64,000 nucleotides of DNA from Nocardioides sp. (lineage in GTDB: Bacteria > Actinomycetota > Actinomycetes > Propionibacteriales > Nocardioidaceae), in NCBI RefSeq assembly GCF_030149505.1, contig NZ_JASBRN010000074.1, forward strand, positions 1 through 64,000, read 5' to 3'. Shown here in pieces: positions 45,051-52,851 of this stretch. The notes below the pieces were generated by a model. The model had not been told where the DNA came from. It did not search any database and saw nothing but the letters and a program-made list of their open reading frames with translations. How positions within the stretch are numbered: position 1 is the first letter of the stretch; every line of letters begins with the position of its first letter. The position numbers and the translations under genes are program-made.

Positions 45051-46754
45051 CTACTCCTCGAGGAGGACCGGCGCGGGCTTCGGCGCCGGGCGCCCGAGCC
45101 CGTCGCTGTCGCGGATGGCGGGACCGACCCGACGCCACCAGGTGACGACAGGGGCGTCGGGACTCGCCTTCGCCCCGAGCGGCTTGGGCAGGTGGTGGGG
45201 GGCCTGGAGCCCCGTGGCGTAGAGCGCGGCCCGGCGTACCGAGGCGTTGTCGTGCTGCATCGCGACCTTGATCCGCTCCTGCTCCGCGGTCGTGAGCCGC
45301 TGGGGTGAGCGAGCCAGGCTGATGAGGGCGCGGCGCTGCGTGCGCGGGTGGTCGGTGTCGACGAGGGCGACGACGTCCTCGCGCCGCCGACCGTGCCCCA
45401 ATGCCCAGACCGCCTCCCACGCGCGCTCGTCGAGGAGCTCCCGCTCGGAGCGGGCGAGGCTGATGAAGCAGTCGGCCACGGCAGGGGCGTAGGGGCTCAG
45501 GCCGAGGGCATAGGTCGCGAGCCGGCGCCGGTTGCCGCTGACGTGGCACAGCGCCTCGCGCACGAGCCGCTGCAGCAGCTGGTCGGGCTCGGCGGTGTAG
45601 ACCGCCGGCGTCATCGCCTGCACCTGGCTGGCGACGGTGCGGCTGATCTGGCGGCTGGCGTCCTTGCCGGCGAGGTCCTTGGTCTCGCGCGCGGTGAGCA
45701 CACGGGTGCGCAGCGGCCCGTCCTTGAGGGTGCGGGCCACGCGGGCGAAGGAGTCGTCGGGCAGGTGGGTGAGCAGGTCGAGCAGGTCGGCGCCGCGCTT
45801 GTACGCCGGCACGAGCAGCCCGCGGATCGCGTGCTGCTCCAGCTGGGCCAGGGGCGCGCCGTCGAAGTGGCCGCGGGCGACCTTGGTCGCGGCGACCTGG
45901 ATCGCACCCAGGGCGAGCGCCTTGTTGTCGGAGTCGAGCAGCTTGAGCACCAGCGCGCTGGCGGCCGGGTCCTCCAGCTGCTGCAGCAGCCCGAGCATCG
46001 GGTTGACGACCTGGACGTCGTCGTCGGTGAGCCAGGCGCCGAGGGCGTGCAGGACGTGCCGCTGGCCCACGGGGTGGTTGATGAGGGTGCTGAGCGCCTC
46101 GAAGCGCCTCAGCTGGTCGATGCCGGTCGTGCGGGCCAGCTCCTGGACGAGTCGCTCGCACAGGAGCGTCCAGTGGCGCGTGGGCAGGAGGACGAGCTCG
46201 AAGTGGTCGAGCTCGGTCACCAGCGTCAGCCAGTCGCCTCCGGTCATGGCGTCACCGGACGCGGTGGCCTTGTCGATCAGACCCATGATGAGGGCGTCCG
46301 GAGCGGTGTCGCTGCGCTCGGCGAAGGAGACCCGCTCGGGGGCCTTGCCCGCGGGGTCGCTGTCGCGCACCAGCTGGCGGTTGGCGGCGACCAGGGCCCC
46401 CTCGGGGAGACCGAGGACGGTCTCGTAGCCGCGCAGGGCCTTGAACGTGATCGGGTGCTGCCCGGACTCCCACCGGCTGAGGCGGCTCAGGTCCGTGGTG
46501 ACCCCCGCGTCGCGCAGCGCCCCGACGAAGACCGACCGCTCGGCGTACGCCGTCTCGCGACCGAGCGAACGGCATGTGACCAACAGCCATGCCGTACGTG
46601 CCCAGGGGTCGTAGTACCCCTCGTCCATGGAGGTCAGATCGTCCGGCATCTGCGGGGGGCGGCCGCGCCGCTTCTTGCGGGCGCCGTTGCCGTCGCCCGG
46701 GCCGCCTGCGCCGCCTGTGCGGCCGTCGCGAGGCGCGGCTGGGCCCACTCCCAC
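45051..46754 (-). CDS. HTH regulator with HEAT-like helical repeats
   Basis: A 567-residue cytoplasmic protein. After a basic Gly/Arg-rich start (RKKRRGRPPQ, AT-hook-like) comes an XRE-like helix-turn-helix (GVTTDLSRLSRWESGQHPIT). Residues 150-540 are helical repeats resembling HEAT/armadillo units (ERELLDERAWEAVWALGHGR, RRALISLARSPQRLTTAEQE). No catalytic motif is seen. It is transcribed away from the surface-protein gene at 46995 across 240 bp, so it may regulate that gene. The start could also be at MPDDLTSMDEG, 35 residues downstream. Confidence 0.6.
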   Translation of the reverse strand: MGVGPAAPRDGRTGGAGGPGDGNGARKKRRGRPPQMPDDLTSMDEGYYDPWARTAWLLVTCRSLGRETAYAERSVFVGALRDAGVTTDLSRLSRWESGQHPITFKALRGYETVLGLPEGALVAANRQLVRDSDPAGKAPERVSFAERSDTAPDALIMGLIDKATASGDAMTGGDWLTLVTELDHFELVLLPTRHWTLLCERLVQELARTTGIDQLRRFEALSTLINHPVGQRHVLHALGAWLTDDDVQVVNPMLGLLQQLEDPAASALVLKLLDSDNKALALGAIQVAATKVARGHFDGAPLAQLEQHAIRGLLVPAYKRGADLLDLLTHLPDDSFARVARTLKDGPLRTRVLTARETKDLAGKDASRQISRTVASQVQAMTPAVYTAEPDQLLQRLVREALCHVSGNRRRLATYALGLSPYAPAVADCFISLARSERELLDERAWEAVWALGHGRRREDVVALVDTDHPRTQRRALISLARSPQRLTTAEQERIKVAMQHDNASVRRAALYATGLQAPHHLPKPLGAKASPDAPVVTWWRRVGPAIRDSDGLGRPAPKPAPVLLEE

Positions 46755-46994
46755 TCCTCTGCCGTGGCGTCCGGGTTACGGGTACGCCGGTGAAATCTGC
46801 TGGTGACCTGGCGCACACGTTATTGCATGGCAGAAAGTAAAGAACACAAAACCCGCGTGCCGACTCGGGGAGTCCCTAATGTGCCACCCGTCCAGACAAC
46901 TGCCTCTGTGGTTGTCCGGATCCGGCCTCGGGGTCGGTGGCTCGGGATCTGTGTCGAGCCAGTCCTTACAACCTTCAGAAGGGTTACAACCAGA
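46755..46994. promoter_or_regulatory. Divergent control region between the HTH regulator and the second surface protein
   Basis: This 240-bp stretch is AT-richer than its surroundings. TAATGT (46877-46882) fits a plus-strand -10, which would give a leader of about 105 nt. TTACAACC occurs twice just before the surface-protein start (near 46967 and 46984), and the ribosome site AGAAGGG lies inside a weak AACCTT/AAGGGTT hairpin that could limit translation. Confidence 0.4.
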
Positions 46995-49715
46995 ATGAAC
47001 AGCAGCGGCATCAAGCGGGGCCTGGCCACCACGGCCGTCTCCGCTCTCGCGATCGCGGGTCTCCCGCTCTTCGCTTCCTCGGCATCGGCGGACGTAGCCA
47101 ACAATGCGGAGATCAAGGTCGTCTCAGTTACCAACGTCCGCAATGCCGGCACCTACGGTGGCCAAGTCGTCCTGAACGTCAAGGGCATCTGGGAGGACGT
47201 AGTTGCTCCCGGGAACGCGAACAACGTTCGCGACGCCGGTGAGCTGCCTGACCAGGCCAAGTTCCTCCTTCGAGCGGAGAACCCGGCGGACGGTAGCGAG
47301 GACAAGGCCGGCGTTCAGGACCTGGACCTCAAGGCTGCCTCTGTCATCGCGGATGGCGCCAACGGCGACACCACCAAGAACGACGGTTTCGACACGGTCG
47401 TGCTTCGAGTTGCCGCCACCACCCAGCAGGTGGGCGACACGGCCAAGTTCTCGGTCATCTACGACGAGGCGAACGCCGGCACCTACAACCTCGGCGAGCC
47501 CTTCGTGAAGACCGCGGTCACCACCGTCGGCGCCCCCACCACCTTCGCGCTTTCCCCGGCCTCGCAGACTGGCGCCCTCAACCAGGCGGTCGACTACAAC
47601 GCTCGTCTGACCGACGCAGCAGGCCGTCCGACCCAGCTCAACGCTGGTGAGACCGTTGCGCTCACGTCCGACACGGGGGCTGTCGACTTCAACACCGCGA
47701 CCGGCGCCCTCGACGCCAATGGCGCTCTCACCGCTGCGGACCTCATCACCGGCTCCGCGACGGTGACCGTCGCGGGTACGACGACGGTGGTGCACACCAT
47801 CACGGGTGACCCGACCGAGGCGGGCGTGTCCAACGGCACCGCCAAGCTCGACGTCCTCAAGGGTGCGACGATCTCCAACACCGAGGTCGACTTCGTTACC
47901 GGAGCTGACAGCTGGGATGGCTTCGGTGGTGACACCTTCGGCAACGGCGTGCTCGTGCGGGTCGACCAGCCCTCCATCACCGTTAACATCAAGGGCGGCG
48001 CTGCTGACGCCGGCGGCACCGTCCCGGTGACTGTCTCCTCGGCGAACGGCATCACCTTCGGCGGCAAGACGAGCCAGCAGTTCCTCGTCACCCTCAACGG
48101 TGACTCGGTGGGCTCGTTCACCATCACCCCGGACGCCGGCACCATCGCCGACGGCCGCACCATCAGCGTCAAGGGCTTCGACGCCGACACCACGATCGCC
48201 TACGCGATCGCTCGTGTGAACAACGCGAACACGAAGACCGACGCCGGCACCTACATCTCGTCCTACACCGGCACCGTGTCGCCGAAGGTCACTGTGCGTG
48301 ACCAGTTCGGCAACCCGGTCTCGGGTGTCTGGGTCTCGGTCCAGCGCACTGGTGGCGCGAACGCCGACGCCTCGCCGTCGGCGCGCAAGCAGACCGGCGC
48401 CGACGGCACCGTGTCCTTCGACCTGACGTCGACCAAGGCGACTGCCACCAACAACACCAAGGACGACCTCGTCGTGCGGGTGTACCCGAACGAGTTCTCG
48501 GCGGCCGGCGACTTCCTTGTTCAGGCTGACAAGGCGGACATCGTCTACACGGCTGATGGCAAGGGCTCGGAGTTCTCGCTCCGTGGCGACAACATCGCCC
48601 TGGCTGGCGCTGCCTACGACCCCAAGTCGGTCTTCGCGGAGCCGCTGACCGACGCCAAGGCCGACACCGACGCGAACGAGTACATCAAGCTCGACGTCAC
48701 CGGTGGCACCGGCGGCGCTCCGGTCACGATCTCGGTCGACGGTGGTGCCAAGGTCATCGACCCGGCCGCCACCCCCTCGGTGTGGCTGTCTGACGGCAAG
48801 GACTCCATCTCCACCTCGCTCGACAACGGTGGCGCCAAGACCTTCCGGATCGTGGGCACCAAGACGGGCACCGTCAACGTGACCGTCACCAGCGGTGGCT
48901 TCACCAAGACCAGCCAGGTGACCATCCGCGCCGCGGCCGCTCCGGTTGCTCGCAACGTCGCCCTCACCGGGCCGACGGCGGCCACCTCCGGCAGCACCGC
49001 TGTGTTCGTCGCCAAGGTGACCGACGCCTTCGGAAACCCGGTTCCGGGCTTCGGTGTTGGTGGTCTGTCGATCCAGGTTGCGGGCCCCGCTCGCCTCCAG
49101 GGAACTGACGCGGTCACCGACGCGAACGGTGAGCTGAAGATCAACGTGGCGCTTGACAGCGACGCTGACGCCCCGGTCACCGTCTCCGTCCTTGCCACTG
49201 GTGGCCAGTTCGGTGCCAACGCGAACAGCACCACCGCTGCTCCGGGCGACGCCAACAACGCCCGCGGCCTCACGGCTTCGGTGCGCCAGGCCTCTGCTCA
49301 GATCGCCGAGGTCACCGACCTGGCCGCTCTCGAGCAGGCCGTGGCCGACGCCGAGAAGGCTCTCGCGGACGCTGAGGACGCTCTTGCCGCTGCGCAGGGC
49401 AACCTGGACGTTGCTCAGACCGAGCTCGCGGTTGCTCAGGCGAACGTCGACACGCTGAAGGCCAAGAAGGCGAAGCTCCGTAAGAAGCTCAACAAGGCCA
49501 AGGCCAACGACAACAAGCAGAAGGCCAAGACGACCCGCAAGAAGCTGCGTGCCGTCAAGCGCAACCTGTCTGCTGCTCAGGACCAGGTCACCATCGCCAC
49601 GGCGAAGGTGGCAGCTGCCCAGGGTGTTGTCGACAACCGTACCGAGGACGTTGCCGAGGCCCAGGCCGACCTGGACCAGGCTGAGCAGAACCTCGAGGAC
49701 GCCCAGAACGGCTGA
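46995..49715 (+). CDS. Large secreted Ig-like surface protein with C-terminal coiled coil
   Basis: A 906-residue exported protein whose signal (GLATTAVSALAIAGLPLFAS, cleavage near ASA-D) closely matches that of the surface protein at 40765. Ig/Big_1-like modules include VRDQFGNPVSGVWVSVQRTG and VTDAFGNPVPGFGVGGLSIQ. The last 130 residues are a coiled coil of heptad alanine/aspartate repeats (EQAVADAEKALADAEDALAA) around a Lys-rich hinge (KAKKAKLRKKLNKAKANDNK). Codons such as GCT and GTT are more frequent than in neighbours, and a multi-hairpin terminator follows: signs of high expression. An S-layer or major envelope protein is plausible. No LPxTG. Confidence 0.78.
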   Translation: MNSSGIKRGLATTAVSALAIAGLPLFASSASADVANNAEIKVVSVTNVRNAGTYGGQVVLNVKGIWEDVVAPGNANNVRDAGELPDQAKFLLRAENPADGSEDKAGVQDLDLKAASVIADGANGDTTKNDGFDTVVLRVAATTQQVGDTAKFSVIYDEANAGTYNLGEPFVKTAVTTVGAPTTFALSPASQTGALNQAVDYNARLTDAAGRPTQLNAGETVALTSDTGAVDFNTATGALDANGALTAADLITGSATVTVAGTTTVVHTITGDPTEAGVSNGTAKLDVLKGATISNTEVDFVTGADSWDGFGGDTFGNGVLVRVDQPSITVNIKGGAADAGGTVPVTVSSANGITFGGKTSQQFLVTLNGDSVGSFTITPDAGTIADGRTISVKGFDADTTIAYAIARVNNANTKTDAGTYISSYTGTVSPKVTVRDQFGNPVSGVWVSVQRTGGANADASPSARKQTGADGTVSFDLTSTKATATNNTKDDLVVRVYPNEFSAAGDFLVQADKADIVYTADGKGSEFSLRGDNIALAGAAYDPKSVFAEPLTDAKADTDANEYIKLDVTGGTGGAPVTISVDGGAKVIDPAATPSVWLSDGKDSISTSLDNGGAKTFRIVGTKTGTVNVTVTSGGFTKTSQVTIRAAAAPVARNVALTGPTAATSGSTAVFVAKVTDAFGNPVPGFGVGGLSIQVAGPARLQGTDAVTDANGELKINVALDSDADAPVTVSVLATGGQFGANANSTTAAPGDANNARGLTASVRQASAQIAEVTDLAALEQAVADAEKALADAEDALAAAQGNLDVAQTELAVAQANVDTLKAKKAKLRKKLNKAKANDNKQKAKTTRKKLRAVKRNLSAAQDQVTIATAKVAAAQGVVDNRTEDVAEAQADLDQAEQNLEDAQNG

Positions 49716-49759
49716 TTCGACTGGGATCGAGACGCTCTGAGCATCTCGAACACGGGGAG

Positions 49760-49785
49760 GTCCCCGGGGCTCCGGCCCCGGGGAC
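49760..49785 (+). terminator. Terminator hairpin 1 after the second surface protein
   Basis: GTCCCCGGGGC pairs with GCCCCGGGGAC around a 4-nt loop, 45 bp after the stop. Confidence 0.75.
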
Positions 49786-49848
49786 ACTCCTCCTCCGGGA
49801 GGGCAGTTTGACTCCCACCCTCTAGCTCTCTGAGCCGGAGACACAGAC

Positions 49849-49898
49849 GCGGTCCGGGCCTTTCTTTGTTGCCGCTGCTCAAGAAAGGTCCGGACCGC
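49849..49898. terminator. Terminator hairpin 2, long stem
   Basis: An 18-bp stem with a single G-T mismatch (GCGGTCCGGGCCTTTCTT against AAGAAAGGTCCGGACCGC) encloses a 14-nt loop. The T-rich stem bases would serve as a terminator tract in both orientations. Confidence 0.75.
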
Positions 49899-49936
49899 CT
49901 GTCACACCCTAGGGCAGACAGGTCCTCTGGCTAGGT

Positions 49937-49971
49937 CACCGGGGCCGCACACACTGTGTGCGGCCCCGGTG
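49937..49971. terminator. Terminator hairpin 3, 35-bp palindrome
   Basis: A perfect 17-bp stem (CACCGGGGCCGCACACA against its complement) with one loop base, followed by GCTATTTCG. It separates the surface-protein transcript from the converging propeller-protein gene that ends at 49987. Confidence 0.8.
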
Positions 49972-49986
49972 GCTATTTCGGCGTGT

Positions 49987-50934
49987 CTAGTGACTAACGG
50001 TCGGCCGCAGCTGGACGATCGCTCGGCGGCCGGGGTGCTCGGCGGGGGTCCAGAGGTGGCCGCTCTCGTCTCTCGTCAGGTCCTCTACGCCGATAGGCAG
50101 GGCGCCGCGGTCGGGGTTTCGAGACGGTTGCTGCGCAACCTCCTCAACCGCCGACACGTGATGGAGGGAGCCGCGGGTCCAGGGGCCGTGGGAGGTGGAC
50201 ACCACCAAGCCGCTGTCGGTCGCCGTCACGCCTTGCATCCCCTTGGGGCCGGTGGCTAGCAGCTCGACGGGGCCGGCCGGCTGGCCGTCCGCTACCGGTA
50301 GGAGCCAGACGCGGGTCGTCCTGTTCCCGCGGCCGTACTCGCCGGCGTACAGGTGGGTGGGTCCGGGGTTTCGAGACGGTTGCTGCGCAACCTCCTCAAC
50401 CGCCGGACCGACGGGCGGAGCAAGTTCCTGGACGGCCGGACCGCTTGCGTCGAGAAAGGACCAGCGGAGGGGTGGGCCGTCGGCTGGGGCAGCGGGGCGG
50501 TGGACGGCCGTTGCCTGCCAGGTCGCGGGGTTTCGAGACGGTTGCTGCGCAACCTCCTCAACCGCCGCTAAGTCGTCCGTATGGAATGTCCAGAAGCCTT
50601 TGCCGGTGGCGGCGACGTACAGCCAGCCGTCGGCCCAGGCGAGGCCGCCGGCGTGGATCTTCAGCGGGTCACCAGTGGGAGTCAGCAGCGTGACGTGGGC
50701 GTAGCGGCGGGTCTCGAGGTCGACGACCGAGACGCGGGAGCCGCCGGACTTGGCGTACCAGGAGACCAGCAGCCGCTCGCCGGCCCAGGTGATGCCCTGG
50801 GGCCACCACTCGCGGGTCCACTGGTCCTCCCAGTCCCAGGACCACGCACGCTCGGCCAGGCGGCCGTGGAGGAGTCGCACGACCGGGACCCGGTGCAGGC
50901 GCCGGGTCAGCGGCACCGAGAGCAGGGCGTTCAC
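49987..50934 (-). CDS. Propeller-like protein carrying three in-frame palindromic repeat insertions
   Basis: A 315-residue protein with beta-propeller-like strands (EWWPQGITWAGERLLVSWYA, IHAGGLAWADGWLYVAATGK, KGMQGVTATDSGLVVSTSHG). The peptide AVEEVAQQPSRNP occurs three times, each encoded by a 40-bp family A repeat (50113-50152, 50365-50404, 50527-50566) in the same orientation and frame. Without them the propeller segments would join smoothly, so these are insertions that became coding. There is no signal peptide. The GTG start overlaps the EamA stop (50931-50934). Function unknown. Confidence 0.75.
   Translation of the reverse strand: MNALLSVPLTRRLHRVPVVRLLHGRLAERAWSWDWEDQWTREWWPQGITWAGERLLVSWYAKSGGSRVSVVDLETRRYAHVTLLTPTGDPLKIHAGGLAWADGWLYVAATGKGFWTFHTDDLAAVEEVAQQPSRNPATWQATAVHRPAAPADGPPLRWSFLDASGPAVQELAPPVGPAVEEVAQQPSRNPGPTHLYAGEYGRGNRTTRVWLLPVADGQPAGPVELLATGPKGMQGVTATDSGLVVSTSHGPWTRGSLHHVSAVEEVAQQPSRNPDRGALPIGVEDLTRDESGHLWTPAEHPGRRAIVQLRPTVSH
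50113..50152. repeat. Family A palindromic repeat, coding insertion
   Basis: GGGGTTTCGAGACGGTTG...CCTCCTCAACCGCC, 40 bp, lies inside the propeller gene. The minus strand reads AVEEVAQQPSRNP, the copy nearest the C-terminus. Confidence 0.9.
50365..50404. repeat. Family A palindromic repeat, coding insertion
   Basis: Identical to the 40-bp copy at 50113 and in the same orientation and frame. It encodes the middle AVEEVAQQPSRNP of the propeller protein. Confidence 0.9.
50527..50566. repeat. Family A palindromic repeat, coding insertion
   Basis: A third identical copy, same orientation and frame. It encodes the first AVEEVAQQPSRNP, directly after WTFHTDDLA. Confidence 0.9.
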
Positions 50935-51851
50935 GCGCGCCTCCGGGTCGCGATCGCGACACCCACCGTCGACAGCGCGAGGCCGACCAGGGCCAGCGGG
51001 GACAGGGTCTCGTCGAGCACCAGCCAGGCCGAGACTGCCGTGACGGGCGGCATGAGGAAGAAGAGCGACGCGCTCGCGCCTGCTCCACCGCGGCGTACGA
51101 GCAGGCCGAGCAGGAGCAGGCCGCCGAGCGAGTTCACCCCGGCCATCCACAGCACCGACAGGCTGGCCGCCAGGGGAGCGGACACCGAGGGAGCGCCCTC
51201 GAGCACCACCGCCAGCAGCAGCAGCGGCGGCACGCAGACCGCGCACTGGAGCGTCGCCGACCACACCGCGTCGGTCCGCACGCCGATCCAGCGCTGCCCG
51301 AGCGTGCCGAGCGAGAGTGCCGCCAGCGAGACCAGGCCCAGCAGCAGGCCCCACAGGCCGCCGGCGCTCGAGATGTCCGGCCCCAGCACGACGAGCACTC
51401 CGGCCACGCCCAGGCCGAACCCCAGGACCTGGCGCTGCGTCAGGCGCTCCCCGAGCAGGACCCCGGCCAGCACCGCGGTCAGCACCGGCGACAGCGCGTG
51501 CAGCAGTGCGGCGATGGTGGCCTGCAGGCCCAGCTCGAACGCGGCGTACACCGAACCGAAGAAGACCGCGTTCATCACCAGCCCCGACGCCGAGACCCGC
51601 AGCAGGTCCTGGCGCGAGATCCGCAGCGCCCCGTGCCGGAAGCGGGCCAGCGGGTAGAGCAGCAGCGCGGCCACGGCGAAGCGCAGCGTCACGACCCAGA
51701 ACGGCGAGACGGCCTCGACCCCGATCGGACCCGCGATGTAGCCCGAGGCCCACACGAAGACGAACAACGCCGCCGGCAACGCGGGCAGCCCGCTCACCGG
51801 GGCGAGCGGGGTTGGCGCGGTCCGAGAGGTCACCGGCACAGCGTGCCGCAC
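50931..51851 (-). CDS. EamA-family transporter (RhaT/DMT)
   Basis: A drug/metabolite-superfamily transporter with ten predicted helices in two EamA halves (e.g. ALFVFVWASGYIAGPIGVEA, SGLVMNAVFFGSVYAAFELG, MAGVNSLGGLLLLGLLVRRG, FFLMPPVTAVSAWLVLDETL). Substrate unknown. The GTG at 51851 (306 residues) has a weak GAGG upstream; GTGs at 51839 and 51833 are alternatives. A much longer frame reaching 52094 would overlap the divergent antitoxin gene and is not credible. Its stop overlaps the propeller gene start. Confidence 0.8.
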   Translation of the reverse strand: MRHAVPVTSRTAPTPLAPVSGLPALPAALFVFVWASGYIAGPIGVEAVSPFWVVTLRFAVAALLLYPLARFRHGALRISRQDLLRVSASGLVMNAVFFGSVYAAFELGLQATIAALLHALSPVLTAVLAGVLLGERLTQRQVLGFGLGVAGVLVVLGPDISSAGGLWGLLLGLVSLAALSLGTLGQRWIGVRTDAVWSATLQCAVCVPPLLLLAVVLEGAPSVSAPLAASLSVLWMAGVNSLGGLLLLGLLVRRGGAGASASLFFLMPPVTAVSAWLVLDETLSPLALVGLALSTVGVAIATRRRA

Positions 51852-51980
51852 GAGGGTTGCCTCAGGGGTGGTCGCTCGTCGGCGCACCGGCGTCAGCTGG
51901 TGCGGGCCTGTGGACGACGCCCGGCCGTGCTGCTCCGGACGTGCTGGACTCGAGCCCTGATCGAGGAGGGGCATGAACGC

Positions 51981-51986
51981 TAGAAT
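51981..51986 (+). promoter_or_regulatory. -10 element of the Phd/RelE-type operon
   Basis: TAGAAT ends 7 nt before the ATG at 51994, supporting a leaderless start there instead of the in-frame ATG at 51973. Confidence 0.55.
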
Positions 51987-51993
51987 TCTGCTC

Positions 51994-52278
51994 ATGGAGT
52001 CATACCCGTTGGCCGAGGTCCGACAGGACCTGTCGAAGTTCGTCGAGGCAGCGGTCACCACCCACGCCCGGATCGACATCACCCGCAACGGCAAGCGCGC
52101 CGCCGTGCTGCTCGCCGCCGACGACTACGACGCCCTGGTCGAGACCCTCGACGTGCTGTCGGATCGCGAGCTCGTCGCCGAGCTGCAGGAGGCGATCGCC
52201 GAGGTGGAGCGGGGTGAGGTCTTCACCCTGGAAGAGGTCGAGGCCGAGATGCGTGAACGTCGGGCGCGAGGGAAGTGA
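51994..52278 (+). CDS. Phd/YefM-family antitoxin
   Basis: A 94-residue antitoxin. The Phd/YefM N-terminal fold is clear: ESYPLAEVRQDLSKFVEAAV then IDITRNGKRAAVLLAADDYD. The C-terminal part (ELQEAIAEVERGEVFTLEEV) is the toxin-binding helix. The ATG at 51994 was chosen for the -10 element 7 nt upstream. The stop overlaps the toxin GTG (52275-52278), the usual antitoxin-first coupling. Confidence 0.9.
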   Translation: MESYPLAEVRQDLSKFVEAAVTTHARIDITRNGKRAAVLLAADDYDALVETLDVLSDRELVAELQEAIAEVERGEVFTLEEVEAEMRERRARGK

Positions 52279-52544
52279 CCTACCAGGTCGTCCTGTCGCG
52301 GGCTGCGAAGCGAGCGCTGTCGCAGCGACTGCCCGAGGGGGTTGCCGCGGCCTGTGTCGAGTTCCTGCGCGGTGATCTGTCCTCCAACCCGCGCCGCGTC
52401 GGGAAAGCCATGCGCGGTCCCGAGGCCGCGGGCGTGTGGACGGCACGTCGCGGAGCGTTCCGCATCCTCTACCGGATCGAGGACGACCGGTTGGTGATCC
52501 TGGTGCTCACCATCGACCACCGGCGCGACGTCTACCGCCGGTGA
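52275..52544 (+). CDS. RelE/ParE-family toxin
   Basis: An 89-residue toxin of the RelE/ParE superfamily: VVLSRAAKRALSQRLPEGVA, then GKAMRGPEAAGVWTARRGAF and the core RILYRIEDDRLVILVLTIDH ending RRDVYRR. The basic residues and the terminal Tyr-Arg-Arg fit mRNA-interferase types such as RelE. It starts with GTG overlapping the antitoxin stop. Confidence 0.9.
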   Translation: MTYQVVLSRAAKRALSQRLPEGVAAACVEFLRGDLSSNPRRVGKAMRGPEAAGVWTARRGAFRILYRIEDDRLVILVLTIDHRRDVYRR

Positions 52545-52643
52545 GGGGCCGCCGCGCGCTTCCAGGCGGGGCCAGCGCTCCAGATCAGGCTGGTGAAGGG
52601 GCCTCGTGGCTCGCTTCGATCGCACCTCGACCACCGGGCGCCG

Positions 52644-52686
52644 GGTCTCGACGACGCTCCTCGCTGGCGCTCGTCGCTGCTCGACC
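52644..52686. repeat. Family B palindromic repeat
   Basis: GGTCTCGACGACG and CTGCTCGACC enclose CTCGCTGGCGCTCG, the family B core. It directly precedes the 70-bp tandem repeat. Confidence 0.7.
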
Positions 52687-52690
52687 AACG

Positions 52691-52830
52691 GCGACGTCCT
52701 TGGTTTCGAGACGGCGCTGGCGCGCCTCCTCAACCGGCGGACCAGTCTGCTCGACCAGCGGCGACGTCCTTGGTTTCGAGACGGCGCTGGCGCGCCTCCT
52801 CAACCGGCGGACCAGTCTGCTCGATCATCG
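52691..52830. repeat. 70-bp tandem repeat built from a family A variant
   Basis: Two 70-bp units (52691-52760 and 52761-52830) are nearly identical, differing only in the last bases. Each contains GGTTTCGAGACGGCGCTGGC and CTCCTCAACCGGCGG, a family A element whose loop stem is GGCGC/GCGCC instead of GGTTGC/GCAACC. The 300-bp gap between the toxin and the NUDIX gene holds only these repeats and the NUDIX promoter. Confidence 0.85.
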
Positions 52831-52838
52831 CTGCCCGA

Positions 52839-52844
52839 TAGGGT
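52839..52844 (+). promoter_or_regulatory. -10 element for the leaderless NUDIX gene
   Basis: TAGGGT ends 7 nt before the GTG at 52852, immediately after the tandem repeat. Confidence 0.5.
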
Positions 52845-52851
52845 CCGACCC

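Noticed and set aside
50113..50566. Three identical direct repeats considered as a CRISPR array
   Set aside because: The intervals are irregular (about 210 and 120 bp), the repeats lie within a gene, and the same element is dispersed elsewhere.
51852..52094. Long N-terminal extension of the EamA transporter
   Set aside because: It has no hydrophobic or conserved content and would cover the divergent Phd antitoxin start.
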